From NCBI GenBank assembly GCA_018820315.1, contig JAHJOQ010000059.1:1-64000 (forward strand): a stretch of DNA of 64,000 nt, written 5' to 3'. The position numbers were made by a program, and so were the translations under genes. Below, in pieces: positions 18,216 to 26,208 of this stretch; the first letter of the stretch is position 1, and every line of letters starts with the position of its first letter. The notes beneath the pieces were generated by a model. That model searched no databases. It was not told the origin of the DNA and saw nothing but the letters and a program-made list of their open reading frames with translations. The stretch comes from Candidatus Zixiibacteriota bacterium (GTDB taxonomy: Bacteria > Zixibacteria > MSB-5A5 > JAABVY01 > JAHJOQ01).

Positions 18216-18479
18216 TTAAGCCTTGAGCAGTCGTCCAAGGAGCCACACGGCGACTCGACCCAGCACCAGGATGAAGATAGTAACTGCGACCCTGGATGCA
18301 GGGATTTCAGATGGATCGGTGGTCAGTCCGAACAGGCTGTTAAAGTAAGTCTTGAAGTCGAGCGGATCAGATCTAAACGGGTTCTCTACGAGCAGTGCAT
18401 AGGTGACGAAGAAAATCCCTGCCAGCAGCATGAAGATTGTGAAGATATTCAATTTTGATTGTGCCGTTGTCGATTTCAT
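18216..18479 (-). CDS. Small two-helix membrane protein
   Basis: The start is set at the internal ATG (18479 on the minus strand) because GGAGG lies six bases upstream of it; the longer open frame has no such site. The 87-residue product has two hydrophobic helices, 'IFTIFMLLAGIFFVTYALLV' and 'VAVTIFILVLGRVAVWLLGR', joined by a polar loop of about 35 residues. No conserved motif is recognised. It is transcribed away from yjbQ and may share the intergenic promoter region. Function unknown. Confidence 0.6.
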   Translation of the reverse strand: MKSTTAQSKLNIFTIFMLLAGIFFVTYALLVENPFRSDPLDFKTYFNSLFGLTTDPSEIPASRVAVTIFILVLGRVAVWLLGRLLKA

Positions 18480-18731
18480 TATTGCCTCCACACAGGGATA
18501 CTTCAAAAAGCTTGCCTCGTCAGCTGCGATCCGCATTTCCCTCGAAAAAACGCTCGCAAGTCAATATGCTGTGGTATAATAGATTAGGTGTTCACTTATG
18601 ATGCAGCGCTTCATGGTGAAACCGTTCCGCAGAATAGTGCAGTGTTGAGCTTGTTCTGAGTGCAGAGGATTGCATTTCTGTGTTGACCCGCTGCAGGATT
18701 CTGCTTTATTGTGCCGAAAACTGGAGGCAGA

Positions 18732-19145
18732 ATGAAATCACACACGGAATATCTTTGGTTCGAAACCAAGAAGCGCAGAGAGTACATAAACATCACCGAT
18801 CGCGTCGAAGCCGCTCTGGAGAAGTCGGGAATTCAGGAGGGGATGGCGCTTGTATCGGCGATGCATATAACGGCGGCGGTCTATGTCAATGATGCGGAGT
18901 CCGGCCTGATTGAGGACATCGATGAATGGCTGGATGGCCTCGCGCCATTCGGCAAAGACTACCGTCATCATCGTACCGGCGAGGACAACGGCGACGCCCA
19001 TCTGAAAAACCTTCTGATGCACAATCAGGTTATCATTCCGGTGACAGGCGGCAAGCTTGATTTTGGACCGTGGCAGCAGGTCTATTATGCCGAGTTTGAC
19101 GGTCGCAGGCGCAAACGCGCGGTGATCAAGATTATCGGGGAGTGA
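18732..19145 (+). CDS. YjbQ/UPF0047 family protein
   Basis: The start is ATG 18732, five bases after GGAGGC; it gives a 137-residue protein of the size usual for the family. Conserved features are '[20 protein letters not shown]', the '[18 protein letters not shown]' block with its His and Asp residues, and '[18 protein letters not shown]'. YjbQ proteins form trimers, and some members show weak thiamine-phosphate synthase activity when overproduced. The physiological role is unsettled. A TATAAT at 18575-18580 lies about 150 bases upstream. nadA follows from its own likely promoter. Confidence 0.9.
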   Translation: MKSHTEYLWFETKKRREYINITDRVEAALEKSGIQEGMALVSAMHITAAVYVNDAESGLIEDIDEWLDGLAPFGKDYRHHRTGEDNGDAHLKNLLMHNQVIIPVTGGKLDFGPWQQVYYAEFDGRRRKRAVIKIIGE

Positions 19146-19181
19146 CAGTCAGATCCCGAAACATTGACGTATTTAATCTGT

Positions 19182-19209
19182 TTTACAAATGTGAGAAATG
19201 TGATATACT
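19182..19209 (+). promoter_or_regulatory. Probable promoter of nadA
   Basis: TTTACA (19182-19187), a 16-base spacer, and TATACT (19204-19209), both five-of-six matches, lie 29 bases before the nadA start. Confidence 0.45.
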
Positions 19210-19237
19210 TGGAGAGATGTTCTGATAGGATTGATAG

Positions 19238-20329
19238 ATGGCAGTGACATTCAACATAATTCCAGATGAGTATCGGGTCGCGACTGATGACGATCTGACG
19301 TCGCGAATCCTGCGGCGGAAGAAGGAATTGGGAGACAGAATGGTGCTCCTTACTCATCACTACCAGCGCAAGGAAATCGTCAAGCTTGGCGATTATGCGG
19401 GCGACTCTTACGCCCTGTCGAAAATCGCCTCCCAGCAGAAGGCTGATTACATCGTATTTTGTGGTGTACACTTCATGGCGGAGTCTGCTGAGATACTGTC
19501 GCAACCTCACCAAAAAGTCTATCTCCCGAATCCGCTGGCAGGTTGCCCGATGGCTGACATGGCTCAGATCGGGAATGTGCTTTATGCATGGGAAATGCTG
19601 ACGAAGACAGTTCCGGACACCAGGATCATTCCGCTTTCATATATGAATTCAGCAGCCGACTTGAAGGCATTTTGCGGGCGGAACGACGGGGCGATATGCA
19701 CTTCATCGAACGCAGTCAAGGCCTTTGAGTGGGCTTTCGAGAGGGGGGAGAAGGTGTTCTTCTTCCCGGATGAGCATCTTGGCACAAACTCCGCCAATAG
19801 ACTTGGCATTCCAAAAGATCAGATTGCCGTGTGGGATTTCAGCGATCGCAAGCTGGGCGGTAACTCAGTCGACGATCTCAAGCGCGCAAAGGTGATTCTC
19901 TGGAAAGGATATTGTCATGTCCACACGACTTTTCGTATCGAACACATAAAGCAGATGAGGCAGGCATATCCCGGGATCCAGATTGTCGTTCATCCGGAGT
20001 GTCCCGAGGATGTCGTCGATGCTGCGGATGCCAACGGTTCTACAAGTTTCATTGTCAAATATGTTGACGACGCGCCTTCCGGTTCGACAATAGCAATCGG
20101 CACCGAGATCAATCTCATCGACCGATTGGCGCACACATATCCCGACAAGAATATCTACGAGTTGTCAGGCAACACCTGCGCGATGTGCGTGAATATGTAT
20201 CGCACTACGCTCAATGATCTTGCGTGGTGTCTCGAAAATCTCGATACGGTTCCGGTTGTCACCGTACCTCCCGACATAGCCCGCGATGCGAAAATCGCTC
20301 TCGAGAGAATGCTCGAGATTCAGGGATAA
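19238..20329 (+). CDS. nadA: Quinolinate synthase NadA
   Basis: A 363-residue iron-sulfur enzyme that condenses iminoaspartate with dihydroxyacetone phosphate to quinolinate in NAD synthesis. The signature 'LLTHHYQRKEIVKLGDYAGD' and 'VHFMAESAEIL' mark the active site, and the three cluster cysteines are expected in 'PLAGCPMADM', 'HPECPEDVV' and 'SGNTCAMCVNMY'. nadB and nadC are not next to it, so the rest of the pathway lies elsewhere. It ends 21 bases before the convergent small barrel gene, with no obvious terminator hairpin between them. Confidence 0.95.
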   Translation: MAVTFNIIPDEYRVATDDDLTSRILRRKKELGDRMVLLTHHYQRKEIVKLGDYAGDSYALSKIASQQKADYIVFCGVHFMAESAEILSQPHQKVYLPNPLAGCPMADMAQIGNVLYAWEMLTKTVPDTRIIPLSYMNSAADLKAFCGRNDGAICTSSNAVKAFEWAFERGEKVFFFPDEHLGTNSANRLGIPKDQIAVWDFSDRKLGGNSVDDLKRAKVILWKGYCHVHTTFRIEHIKQMRQAYPGIQIVVHPECPEDVVDAADANGSTSFIVKYVDDAPSGSTIAIGTEINLIDRLAHTYPDKNIYELSGNTCAMCVNMYRTTLNDLAWCLENLDTVPVVTVPPDIARDAKIALERMLEIQG

Positions 20330-20350
20330 GCCAGGTCAGAATTAGAAGGT

Positions 20351-20704
20351 TTATCTGATGGGACTGCTGACCTCTTCTATCACCGACGTTCCTGAGTCCC
20401 CGGAGAGTATCTCCCACGTTTCATGAAGTCGGTAGCGGCCGTCGGGCAGTATTTCCGGCGTTGAGATGCATGTGCCGGAGACGAACTTGCCTTCGGTGTT
20501 CAGATACTGCCATACCATGTCGAGGCGACCGTCGTCTAGCATTTTAGCAACAAGCGTCCCGAAAAGAACACCGCCTCCCTCGCATGTGCCCCAGACCGTT
20601 GATCCCTCTTGATGGTAATGGAAAAGCGTATCTCCTGTCAGGTCGCCGTCGTCGTAATTCTCCACTCCGACGAAAATGCGATTGTCAAGATTGAAATCGG
20701 TCAA
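20351..20704 (-). CDS. Small beta-barrel protein often mislabelled N-acetylglutamate synthase
   Basis: The 117-residue product resembles short proteins of Bacteroidota that databases call 'n-acetylglutamate synthase'. It has the run 'TLFHYHQEGSTVWGTCEGGG', repeated Gly-rich strands, and the ending 'YRLHETWEILSGD' then 'GTSVIEEV'. There is no GNAT acetyl-CoA motif, so the enzymatic name is probably wrong; the strands suggest a small lipocalin-like barrel. It starts at TTG (20704 on the minus strand), with AGGAG seven bases upstream, only 12 bases after the GNAT gene, so they are co-transcribed. The GNAT neighbour could be the source of the inherited label. Confidence 0.7.
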   Translation of the reverse strand: MTDFNLDNRIFVGVENYDDGDLTGDTLFHYHQEGSTVWGTCEGGGVLFGTLVAKMLDDGRLDMVWQYLNTEGKFVSGTCISTPEILPDGRYRLHETWEILSGDSGTSVIEEVSSPIR

Positions 20705-20716
20705 TGATAATCTCCT

Positions 20717-21475
20717 CTATCTCAGGTAGTGCATCATCCAGACATTCGGTTCGATGTATGTCCCTGTATCAGCCTGGCGGTCGATCTCGACAGGGGAGAG
20801 CGCACCGGGCACGATATACGAACCGCTTTCGGGGAAATGCATCTTTGCCCACTTCTCCCATTCGTCAACTGTTCCGGTGATGAGCATCGATTCGGCGCAT
20901 GGCTTTATAGTCTGCGCACCGAGCCGTGCGTGAACGCGCATCCAGGGATCGAGCGGAAAACCATTGTTGTCCTTCCATCGGATAAATCGATCCATCGGAG
21001 CGAGAGGATAGTTGCTTTTGGAAGGTGGCCTTACGGGCGCGATCAGCCTGTCGAGGCTATTCGCCATGCCGGTCGCCATCATGCAGCGCACCATACGGCT
21101 GCTGAGTCCCTTACCGCGATACGCTTCGTCTATCACAATCTGCAATGCGCAGAGTGTTTTAAGTGGTCGGCCTTTAGAATGATCATCAAATCCCTGTTCC
21201 AATACCCAGTCGATACCTTTGTCAGGAAGATCGTAGGGCTTGCCATCCCACGCGAGAGGCACACTGTTTCCGAGAGCAATGAATTCACCTGTACTATTCG
21301 CCTGAAGCCCGAAATGGAACTCCGGGTAGGCCAGGAAGAGAGCATCCCAGTATTCGCCGACGTATGGATCGTGCAGCATGAATTCGGGCCACGATTTGTT
21401 GACCGTGTTGTTGGTCGCTTTAAGAAGGTCAGGGCGATCCTTGCCGGTCAGTATTTTGTATTCAGGCTTTGGCAT
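20717..21475 (-). CDS. GNAT-family N-acetyltransferase
   Basis: A 252-residue protein with the GNAT motif A 'LQIVIDEAYRGKGLSSRMV', whose R-G-x-G-L loop binds the acetyl-CoA pyrophosphate. N- and C-terminal parts are longer than in the minimal GNAT fold and include the conserved-looking 'RFIRWKDNNGFPLDPWMRVH'. The substrate is not predictable. It belongs to a leftward run with a nitroreductase upstream and the small barrel protein downstream, separated by 25 and 12 bases. Confidence 0.8.
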   Translation of the reverse strand: MPKPEYKILTGKDRPDLLKATNNTVNKSWPEFMLHDPYVGEYWDALFLAYPEFHFGLQANSTGEFIALGNSVPLAWDGKPYDLPDKGIDWVLEQGFDDHSKGRPLKTLCALQIVIDEAYRGKGLSSRMVRCMMATGMANSLDRLIAPVRPPSKSNYPLAPMDRFIRWKDNNGFPLDPWMRVHARLGAQTIKPCAESMLITGTVDEWEKWAKMHFPESGSYIVPGALSPVEIDRQADTGTYIEPNVWMMHYLR

Positions 21476-21500
21476 GTTGAAAATCGTAGTATAGTGTTGA

Positions 21501-22382
21501 TCACTTCACGCCCGGCTCGTACTTCTCAAACCAGTCGAAGCCGAAATCGCGGACTGTTTTCAGGAATTCTTCGTTTCTGTTCGGCATTTCATCAGCAATA
21601 TAATGAAGACAGAAGTAGGCTTGTGCCATGTTTACATATCCATTATCTCTGATCATTGTCAGGCACTTATTTGCGAAGTCTTCGCCGTGAACATTCGTGC
21701 ACACTCTACGGATTGTCTCAAGACGCTCGTCGGTGATTTCGAGCTTGCTGCGATTGCCATACTTCCTGTTGAATGCGGCGCGGACATCGTCATCCGACAT
21801 TTTGCAATATGTCTCGTTGTGGACGACGGTTTCGGTGCCGAGTTTCGGCTTCGGTTTCGGCCTGAATTTCGGATAGCCGATGCTGAGCAGAACCACCGGG
21901 AAGACATATTTCGGAAGTTGAAACATCTCGCGAAGCTGCGGGAGGCATTCGAGAACGCTTCCGATGTAGACAGATCCAAGCCCGAGAGCGTCGGCAGCGA
22001 TGCAGATATTCTGTGCCGCGATAACAGTGTCCTGGAAGCTGATCCAGAAGTGGCGAAAGCTGATGGTGGCTGTGAATGCCGCGTATTCTATCTCTGCCCA
22101 TCGCTTCAAAAGATGCCAGTCGATACAGAATATCAGATTGACCGGCGCTGTGCCGATGAAATCCTGTTGCTCGCACAACTCTCCGAGCCTCTTGCTCGTC
22201 TCGACGTTCTCGACTTTTATGATCGAGTAGGGCTGGAGGTTGCCGCCTGTCGGAGCGTGGATTCCAGCATCGAGAATCTGTTGCAGAACTTCTTCAGGGA
22301 TCTTCTTATCTTCAAAACTCCGGCAAGTAGATCTTTCGTGCAGTAGCCTTATCGTCTCATTCAGATATTGCTTTTCGGACAT
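21501..22382 (-). CDS. Nitroreductase-family FMN enzyme
   Basis: A 293-residue flavoprotein of the nitroreductase fold. 'RLLHERSTCRSFEDKKIPEE' matches the N-terminal FMN-phosphate-binding Arg-Ser-x-Arg pattern, and 'ILDAGIHAPTGGNLQPYSII' is the classic dimer-interface/FMN motif. 'AADALGLGSVYIGSV' and 'LLSIGYP' complete the core near residues 125-175. A C-terminal extension of about 90 residues with an 'HYIADEMP' helix is not part of the minimal fold. Members reduce nitro compounds, quinones or enones with NAD(P)H. GAGG lies six bases from the ATG. It heads the nitroreductase-GNAT-barrel transcript. Confidence 0.85.
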   Translation of the reverse strand: MSEKQYLNETIRLLHERSTCRSFEDKKIPEEVLQQILDAGIHAPTGGNLQPYSIIKVENVETSKRLGELCEQQDFIGTAPVNLIFCIDWHLLKRWAEIEYAAFTATISFRHFWISFQDTVIAAQNICIAADALGLGSVYIGSVLECLPQLREMFQLPKYVFPVVLLSIGYPKFRPKPKPKLGTETVVHNETYCKMSDDDVRAAFNRKYGNRSKLEITDERLETIRRVCTNVHGEDFANKCLTMIRDNGYVNMAQAYFCLHYIADEMPNRNEEFLKTVRDFGFDWFEKYEPGVK

Positions 22383-22445
22383 CTTATACCTCAGTCCAAG
22401 TCAGTCCATCGTCACTTTCTGTAACTTCTCGTTGACGAGCTAAAC

Positions 22446-22892
22446 TCAGTCAGAGAAATACCAATTGCCGTCGATCTTCTGAAATTTCACTTTGCCGCCG
22501 GGGACTTCCTCCACCGCATAGGCCACTATTGTGCTGTCTTCATTGAATTCCGGATCTACCGTTTTCGCCACTTTCATGGCGGCGACAAACTCATTCTTGA
22601 AAATCCTGAAACGACCCTCCGCGGCCTGAAGCTGTCCCGCTGCGATCAATGTATCGAGTACATCCGGCGGCGTGAACTTCTCAAACAGCCCATGTACATC
22701 ATCAGCTTCGACAAGCTGAATAGCAATATCAATCGCCACGGTCAGTTGCTGCGTCGGCGTCTGCGTCGCGGCTTCCGTAGTCGGTTGCTCGGAAGCTGCC
22801 TGTTCATCTGCTTCATCTCCGCCGCAGCCGGAAATGATCACAACCAGAGCGATTAACAGCATCAGCGCGAGTTTTGATAAAATCGTATTCAT
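22446..22892 (-). CDS. Lipoprotein, paralogue of the next upstream gene
   Basis: The start is the ATG at 22892 (minus strand) after GGAGGGAC, giving a 148-residue lipoprotein whose signal peptide ends in the lipobox ISGC. After a Glu/Thr/Gln-rich linker, a folded domain runs from about residue 50 to the end: 'LVEADDVHGLFEKFTPPDVL', then a helix, then 'VKFQKIDGNWYFSD'. The same plan and closing motif occur in the neighbour at 22918-23325, so they are tandem duplicates. No known family is recognised; the fold may be NTF2-like, judged by the terminal 'DGNWYF' pattern typical of such domains. Confidence 0.7.
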   Translation of the reverse strand: MNTILSKLALMLLIALVVIISGCGGDEADEQAASEQPTTEAATQTPTQQLTVAIDIAIQLVEADDVHGLFEKFTPPDVLDTLIAAGQLQAAEGRFRIFKNEFVAAMKVAKTVDPEFNEDSTIVAYAVEEVPGGKVKFQKIDGNWYFSD

Positions 22893-22917
22893 TGTCCCTC
22901 CGGTTTGCAAATTGTGA

Positions 22918-23325
22918 TCACTGTGATGAGTACCACTTGCCATCGATTTTTCTAAACACAAAATCAGGTATTTCACTCGGTACCATGATTGTTGCCTTAG
23001 TGTGATTTTCGCTGAAGACGGGCTTCACCGCTAGCGCTTCGCGAAGTCCTTGCAGCATCGGTTCCCGGAACATCGCAACGCGCCTCATCGCCTTCTCGAT
23101 GCTGCCGGTGGTATCCATGCGAGCCCAGTCCTCCGGCGATGCAAACTTCTTGAACAACCCTTCGTAATCCTCGAGCTCGATGAAGCTGATCATCTCTGTG
23201 ATGATTACTCTCAGCGCCTGCTCATCGTCTGTGACCGCAGCTTTCTCCTTTGCCGATTCTTTGCCGCAGGCAGCAAGGAGGAGCAGGGTGAGCAGGATGA
23301 TTGCGGTTCTTGTTATGATTGACAT
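22918..23325 (-). CDS. Lipoprotein, paralogue of the downstream gene
   Basis: The ATG at 23325 (minus strand) has GGGAGGAA five bases upstream and opens a 135-residue lipoprotein with the lipobox LAAC. The domain 'FIELEDYEGLFKKFASPEDW', the 'MFREPMLQGLREAL' helix and the last residues 'FRKIDGKWYSSQ' line up with the gene at 22446-22892. The longer open frame upstream runs into the REP-like repeat at 23380-23417 and is not coding. Function unknown; the pair is probably one transcript. Confidence 0.7.
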   Translation of the reverse strand: MSIITRTAIILLTLLLLAACGKESAKEKAAVTDDEQALRVIITEMISFIELEDYEGLFKKFASPEDWARMDTTGSIEKAMRRVAMFREPMLQGLREALAVKPVFSENHTKATIMVPSEIPDFVFRKIDGKWYSSQ

Positions 23326-23379
23326 GTGTATTCCTCCCGAGCTGAGTCTCTTCGTGTGATTCGATGTTATGATGCGGTC

Positions 23380-23417
23380 TGAGATTGCCACGCTCCCGTC
23401 GGTCGCTCGCAATGACG
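23380..23417. repeat. REP-like dispersed repeat, copy 2 (half copy)
   Basis: GAGATTGCCACGCTCCCGTC followed by GGTCGCTCGCAATGACG is the same arm as in the copies at 18031-18105 and 48539-48652. Here it sits between the two leftward genes ending at 23474 and starting at 23325. Confidence 0.6.
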
Positions 23418-23473
23418 ATTCTATTTCAGTGGGTAGGTCGAAATCCATGTGGTTTCGACATACCGGTCAATAC

Positions 23474-24601
23474 TTATCCCTTCAATGCTTCTTCTGTGAA
23501 GAGGCCTTTGAGTTCGTCGACTACGAATTCGCCATCCTTGCGGATCAGCTTATCATCGAAATACATCTCGCCGCCACCGTATTCCGGCGTCTGGATGCGC
23601 ACAAGGTCCCAGTGGATCGCAGAGCGATTGCCGTTTGGCGCTTCGTCGTAGCAGCATCCGGGAGTCAAATGGAACGATCCGCCGATCTTCTCATCAAACA
23701 GCGTATCCTTCATCGGTTCTTTCACCATCGGGTTGACGCCGATCGCGAATTCGCCGATATATCGCGCGTTGTCATCAGTGTCGAGTGTCTTGTTTAGCTT
23801 ATCCTCGTCGTTGTCAGCGGTAGCTTTCACGATCTTGCCATTCTTGAACTCGAATCTGATGCCCTCAAATACAGTTCCCTGATACAGCGACGGCGTATTG
23901 TATTTTATGTAACCATTTATCGAATCGCGCACCGGAGCGGTGTAGACTTCGCCATCGGGGATATTGCGATGCCCGTCGCACTTGACGACCGATATGTCCT
24001 TGATGGAAAATGTCAGGTCAGTGTCTTTGTCCTTGATGTGGACCTTGTCGGTCTTCTCCATAAGCTTCACCAGCGGATTCATTGCCGTGGACATTTTCGG
24101 ATAATTGACATTGCAGACATCGTAGTAGAAGTCCTCGAAAACTTCCTGCGGCTTCATCGCGAGCTGAGCCATGGCGTTGTTCGGATAGCGCATTACGCAC
24201 CATTTTGTGTTGCGCACGCGTTCTTCAAGGTGCACCGGAGTGTAGAAAAGCGTGTTCCACTTCTTCATTTTCTCTTCGCCGAGATCGTTAAGATCGAACG
24301 GATTCTCAGAGCCGCGAATGCCGAGATACGCGGACGATTTCTTCATCATATCGAGATGGAAATCAGCGAGCTTCTTGAGTTGGTCATCGCTGGCGTGAGC
24401 CAGATACTGCCTCAGCAGCGATTCGTCGTTGTAGAACCAGAATGGCACTCCGCCGGCTAATGTCGCCTGTTTGATACACTCCTTGCCGAGTGCGAGAGTA
24501 TCGATGCCCTTGATCTCGATGTAGATGATCTCACCCTTCTGAAGGCTGCAAGAGTAGTTTATGAGGTTTGTCGCGAGTGTGACAATTCTCGGATCTTTCA
24601 T
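23474..24601 (-). CDS. M29-family aminopeptidase
   Basis: A 375-residue metallopeptidase of the thermophilic aminopeptidase family (M29, AmpS/PepS). Signature pieces are 'KCDGHRNIPDGEVYTAPVRD', 'FEGIRFEFKNGKIVKATADN', 'ARYIGEFAIGVNP' and the late His/Asp block 'GNRSAIHWDLVRI', which together hold the metal ligands in this family. The enzyme removes N-terminal residues from peptides in the cytosol; there is no signal peptide. GAGAGGAC lies just before the ATG. Together with the asparaginase and tryptophanase further along it fits a peptide and amino-acid user. Confidence 0.9.
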   Translation of the reverse strand: MKDPRIVTLATNLINYSCSLQKGEIIYIEIKGIDTLALGKECIKQATLAGGVPFWFYNDESLLRQYLAHASDDQLKKLADFHLDMMKKSSAYLGIRGSENPFDLNDLGEEKMKKWNTLFYTPVHLEERVRNTKWCVMRYPNNAMAQLAMKPQEVFEDFYYDVCNVNYPKMSTAMNPLVKLMEKTDKVHIKDKDTDLTFSIKDISVVKCDGHRNIPDGEVYTAPVRDSINGYIKYNTPSLYQGTVFEGIRFEFKNGKIVKATADNDEDKLNKTLDTDDNARYIGEFAIGVNPMVKEPMKDTLFDEKIGGSFHLTPGCCYDEAPNGNRSAIHWDLVRIQTPEYGGGEMYFDDKLIRKDGEFVVDELKGLFTEEALKG

Positions 24602-25139
24602 ATTGTCCTCTCCATCTCGGAAAATATTGAAATAGACTATACTTTTCTCGCCAAATCCCCGGGTCGAGCTGTTCTGCTGTCGGCGGGATTGTTGCCAAGC
24701 TAATAAAATCGGAGGAAAAGAGCAACTGCTTTGCTACGCTGAGAGCATGCCGAGCCTCGGTGCGGTTACTGGCAATCTCGAACTAGCTGCGTTCTGATTG
24801 GCTATTTGGAGAAAATCAGTACTCGAATAGATTTTATGTTGACTGCATTTGCACAAACAGTTTAATAGCAACTTTTAGAGGTAGTTACGGTTTATGAAGC
24901 GGGGCAAGGCGAAATCAGAGTAATTCACGCACGGATTTACCGTGATCGGCAGCCGAAAAGCGTGGAAGTTAGGAATCTAGATATTGCTTGATGTAGTTGC
25001 AAAATATCACAATTTGGACACAGGAGTGGCCGATGATCTTGCTTGCTGAGATCAAAACCCCCTCTGTTTTCAGCGGAGAATTCACCGCCACCCGATTCAA
25101 TTGGGTGGCTTTTTCTTGCCCTTTAGTCTGGAGGTTATT
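24602..25139. other. Intergenic region with the leader of the asparagine synthetase-like gene
   Basis: This region of about 540 bases separates divergent genes and must contain both promoters. Its right end carries a terminator-like hairpin (25087-25115) only 25 bases before the next start codon. A short frame from ATG 25033 behind an AGGAG runs through that hairpin but has only one Asn codon nearby. The rest (24602-25000) shows nothing recognisable. Confidence 0.6.
25087..25115 (+). terminator. Terminator-like hairpin in the leader of the AsnRS-like gene (possible attenuator)
   Basis: GCCACCC (25087-25093) pairs with GGGTGGC (25103-25109) around a nine-base loop and is followed by TTTTTCTT. 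The ribosome site GGAGG and the ATG at 25140 follow directly, so full termination here would silence the gene. Confidence 0.65.
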
Positions 25140-26135
25140 ATGCGTCATCTGGAAGTCCTCGGTGGTGCGCACACTCAAACGACTCTTCTGAGATCGAAGA
25201 TGCTCAAAGCGGCTCGCGATTGGTTCGGGCAGAACTCGTTCATCGAAACGTGCGTACCATTCATCACCGGCGCGACCGGATCCTGCGAATGGTTCCCGAA
25301 TGCGATGCCCGTCACGATGTATGATCAGCAGGGGGACGAGCAGTGTATGTTCCTGCGGCAGACCGGTCAGCTCTACCTTGAGGCATTCACGCAGATCCAC
25401 AATCGTGTCTACACTATCGGACCGTCATTTCGGCAGGAGCGCAAGGTCACGAACCGCCATCTTTGCGAGTTCACGTTGATTGAATTCGAGGGGCGCGATT
25501 TTGAGCTCGACGGACTGATGGATCTGATTGAGTCGCTTCTAAAAGCTATGTATGCGGCATCGAGTGAGATTTACAGATGCGGTATGCTTGAGAACTATAT
25601 TACGCTTCCGTTCAATCGTGTCAGCTACTCCGAAGCTATTGAGACTCTGCAGAATAAAGGTCTCGAAGTCAGGTACGGTGATGATCTTGGCAGCGAAGAG
25701 GAACTCGCGCTCTGTGAGGCGTACTCAAGTCTTCCAACATTCGTTACGCTCTACCCTGCAGACCCGAAACCGAAAGAGGGGGGAGTCATAAAGTTCTTCT
25801 CAATGAAGCGAAACTCCGACAAGACAATCTGCTGCGATCTGCTCCTTCCGTTCGTGGGTGAATCTGTCGGCGGAGCGGTGCGCGAAGGGAGCTCGGAAAC
25901 GTGCAAGAAGCAATTTGAGGAATCATACATGCATGACCATCTGCTTGAACGCGATGTCGATCCGGGCCAGTTTGACTGGTACTTCGATGTGCTGTCACAG
26001 GGTGTCGGACAGTCGGCTGGATGCGGAATTGGATTCGAGCGCGTTGTGCAGTCAGTGCTGGCCTCACTGAATAGTGGAATCAGCATAAAGGAGGCTGTCG
26101 AACTGCCCCGATCTCCTGAATATCTGCTGCCCTGA
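25140..26135 (+). CDS. Asparagine synthetase of the AsnRS-like type (class II synthetase core)
   Basis: The start is ATG 25140, six bases after GGAGG, giving 331 residues. It is a class II aminoacyl-tRNA synthetase catalytic core without the N-terminal anticodon-binding OB domain. Motif 2 is 'GPSFRQERKVTNRHLCEFTL', motif 3 'QSAGCGIGFERVVQSVL', and between them 'CDLLLPFVGESVGGAVREG' is AsnRS-like. From memory, archaeal AS-AR, an asparagine synthetase descended from AsnRS, also lacks the OB domain and has 'SAGAGIGVERLV' at motif 3. That suggests an ATP-dependent aspartate-to-asparagine enzyme. The alternative is a truncated AsnRS paralogue with another amide- or adenylate-forming role. A terminator hairpin in the leader suggests regulation. 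Confidence 0.75.
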   Translation: MRHLEVLGGAHTQTTLLRSKMLKAARDWFGQNSFIETCVPFITGATGSCEWFPNAMPVTMYDQQGDEQCMFLRQTGQLYLEAFTQIHNRVYTIGPSFRQERKVTNRHLCEFTLIEFEGRDFELDGLMDLIESLLKAMYAASSEIYRCGMLENYITLPFNRVSYSEAIETLQNKGLEVRYGDDLGSEEELALCEAYSSLPTFVTLYPADPKPKEGGVIKFFSMKRNSDKTICCDLLLPFVGESVGGAVREGSSETCKKQFEESYMHDHLLERDVDPGQFDWYFDVLSQGVGQSAGCGIGFERVVQSVLASLNSGISIKEAVELPRSPEYLLP

Positions 26136-26166
26136 GATATTATTGCGTGACCGCTTTAACGAGCTT

Positions 26167-26203
26167 AAGATCGGTAAGTCGGGATTCCTGACTTACCGAT
26201 CTT
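26167..26203. terminator. Long palindrome between convergent genes
   Basis: AAGATCGGTAAGTC (26167-26180) and GACTTACCGATCTT (26190-26203) are perfect inverse complements around a nine-base loop. It lies between two convergent genes ending at 26135 and 26209, so it may stop transcription from both sides, although neither side has a long T run. Confidence 0.6.
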
Positions 26204-26208
26204 GTGAG

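Noticed and set aside
20351-20704. Arginine-biosynthetic N-acetylglutamate synthase
   Set aside because: The protein lacks an acetyl-CoA-binding motif and is too short; the label appears to be inherited from similar small proteins.
25033-25140. T-box or leader-peptide control of the asparagine synthetase-like gene
   Set aside because: The T-box core sequence is absent on the plus strand, and the frame from ATG 25033 has only one Asn codon and runs into the coding region. Only the terminator hairpin is kept.
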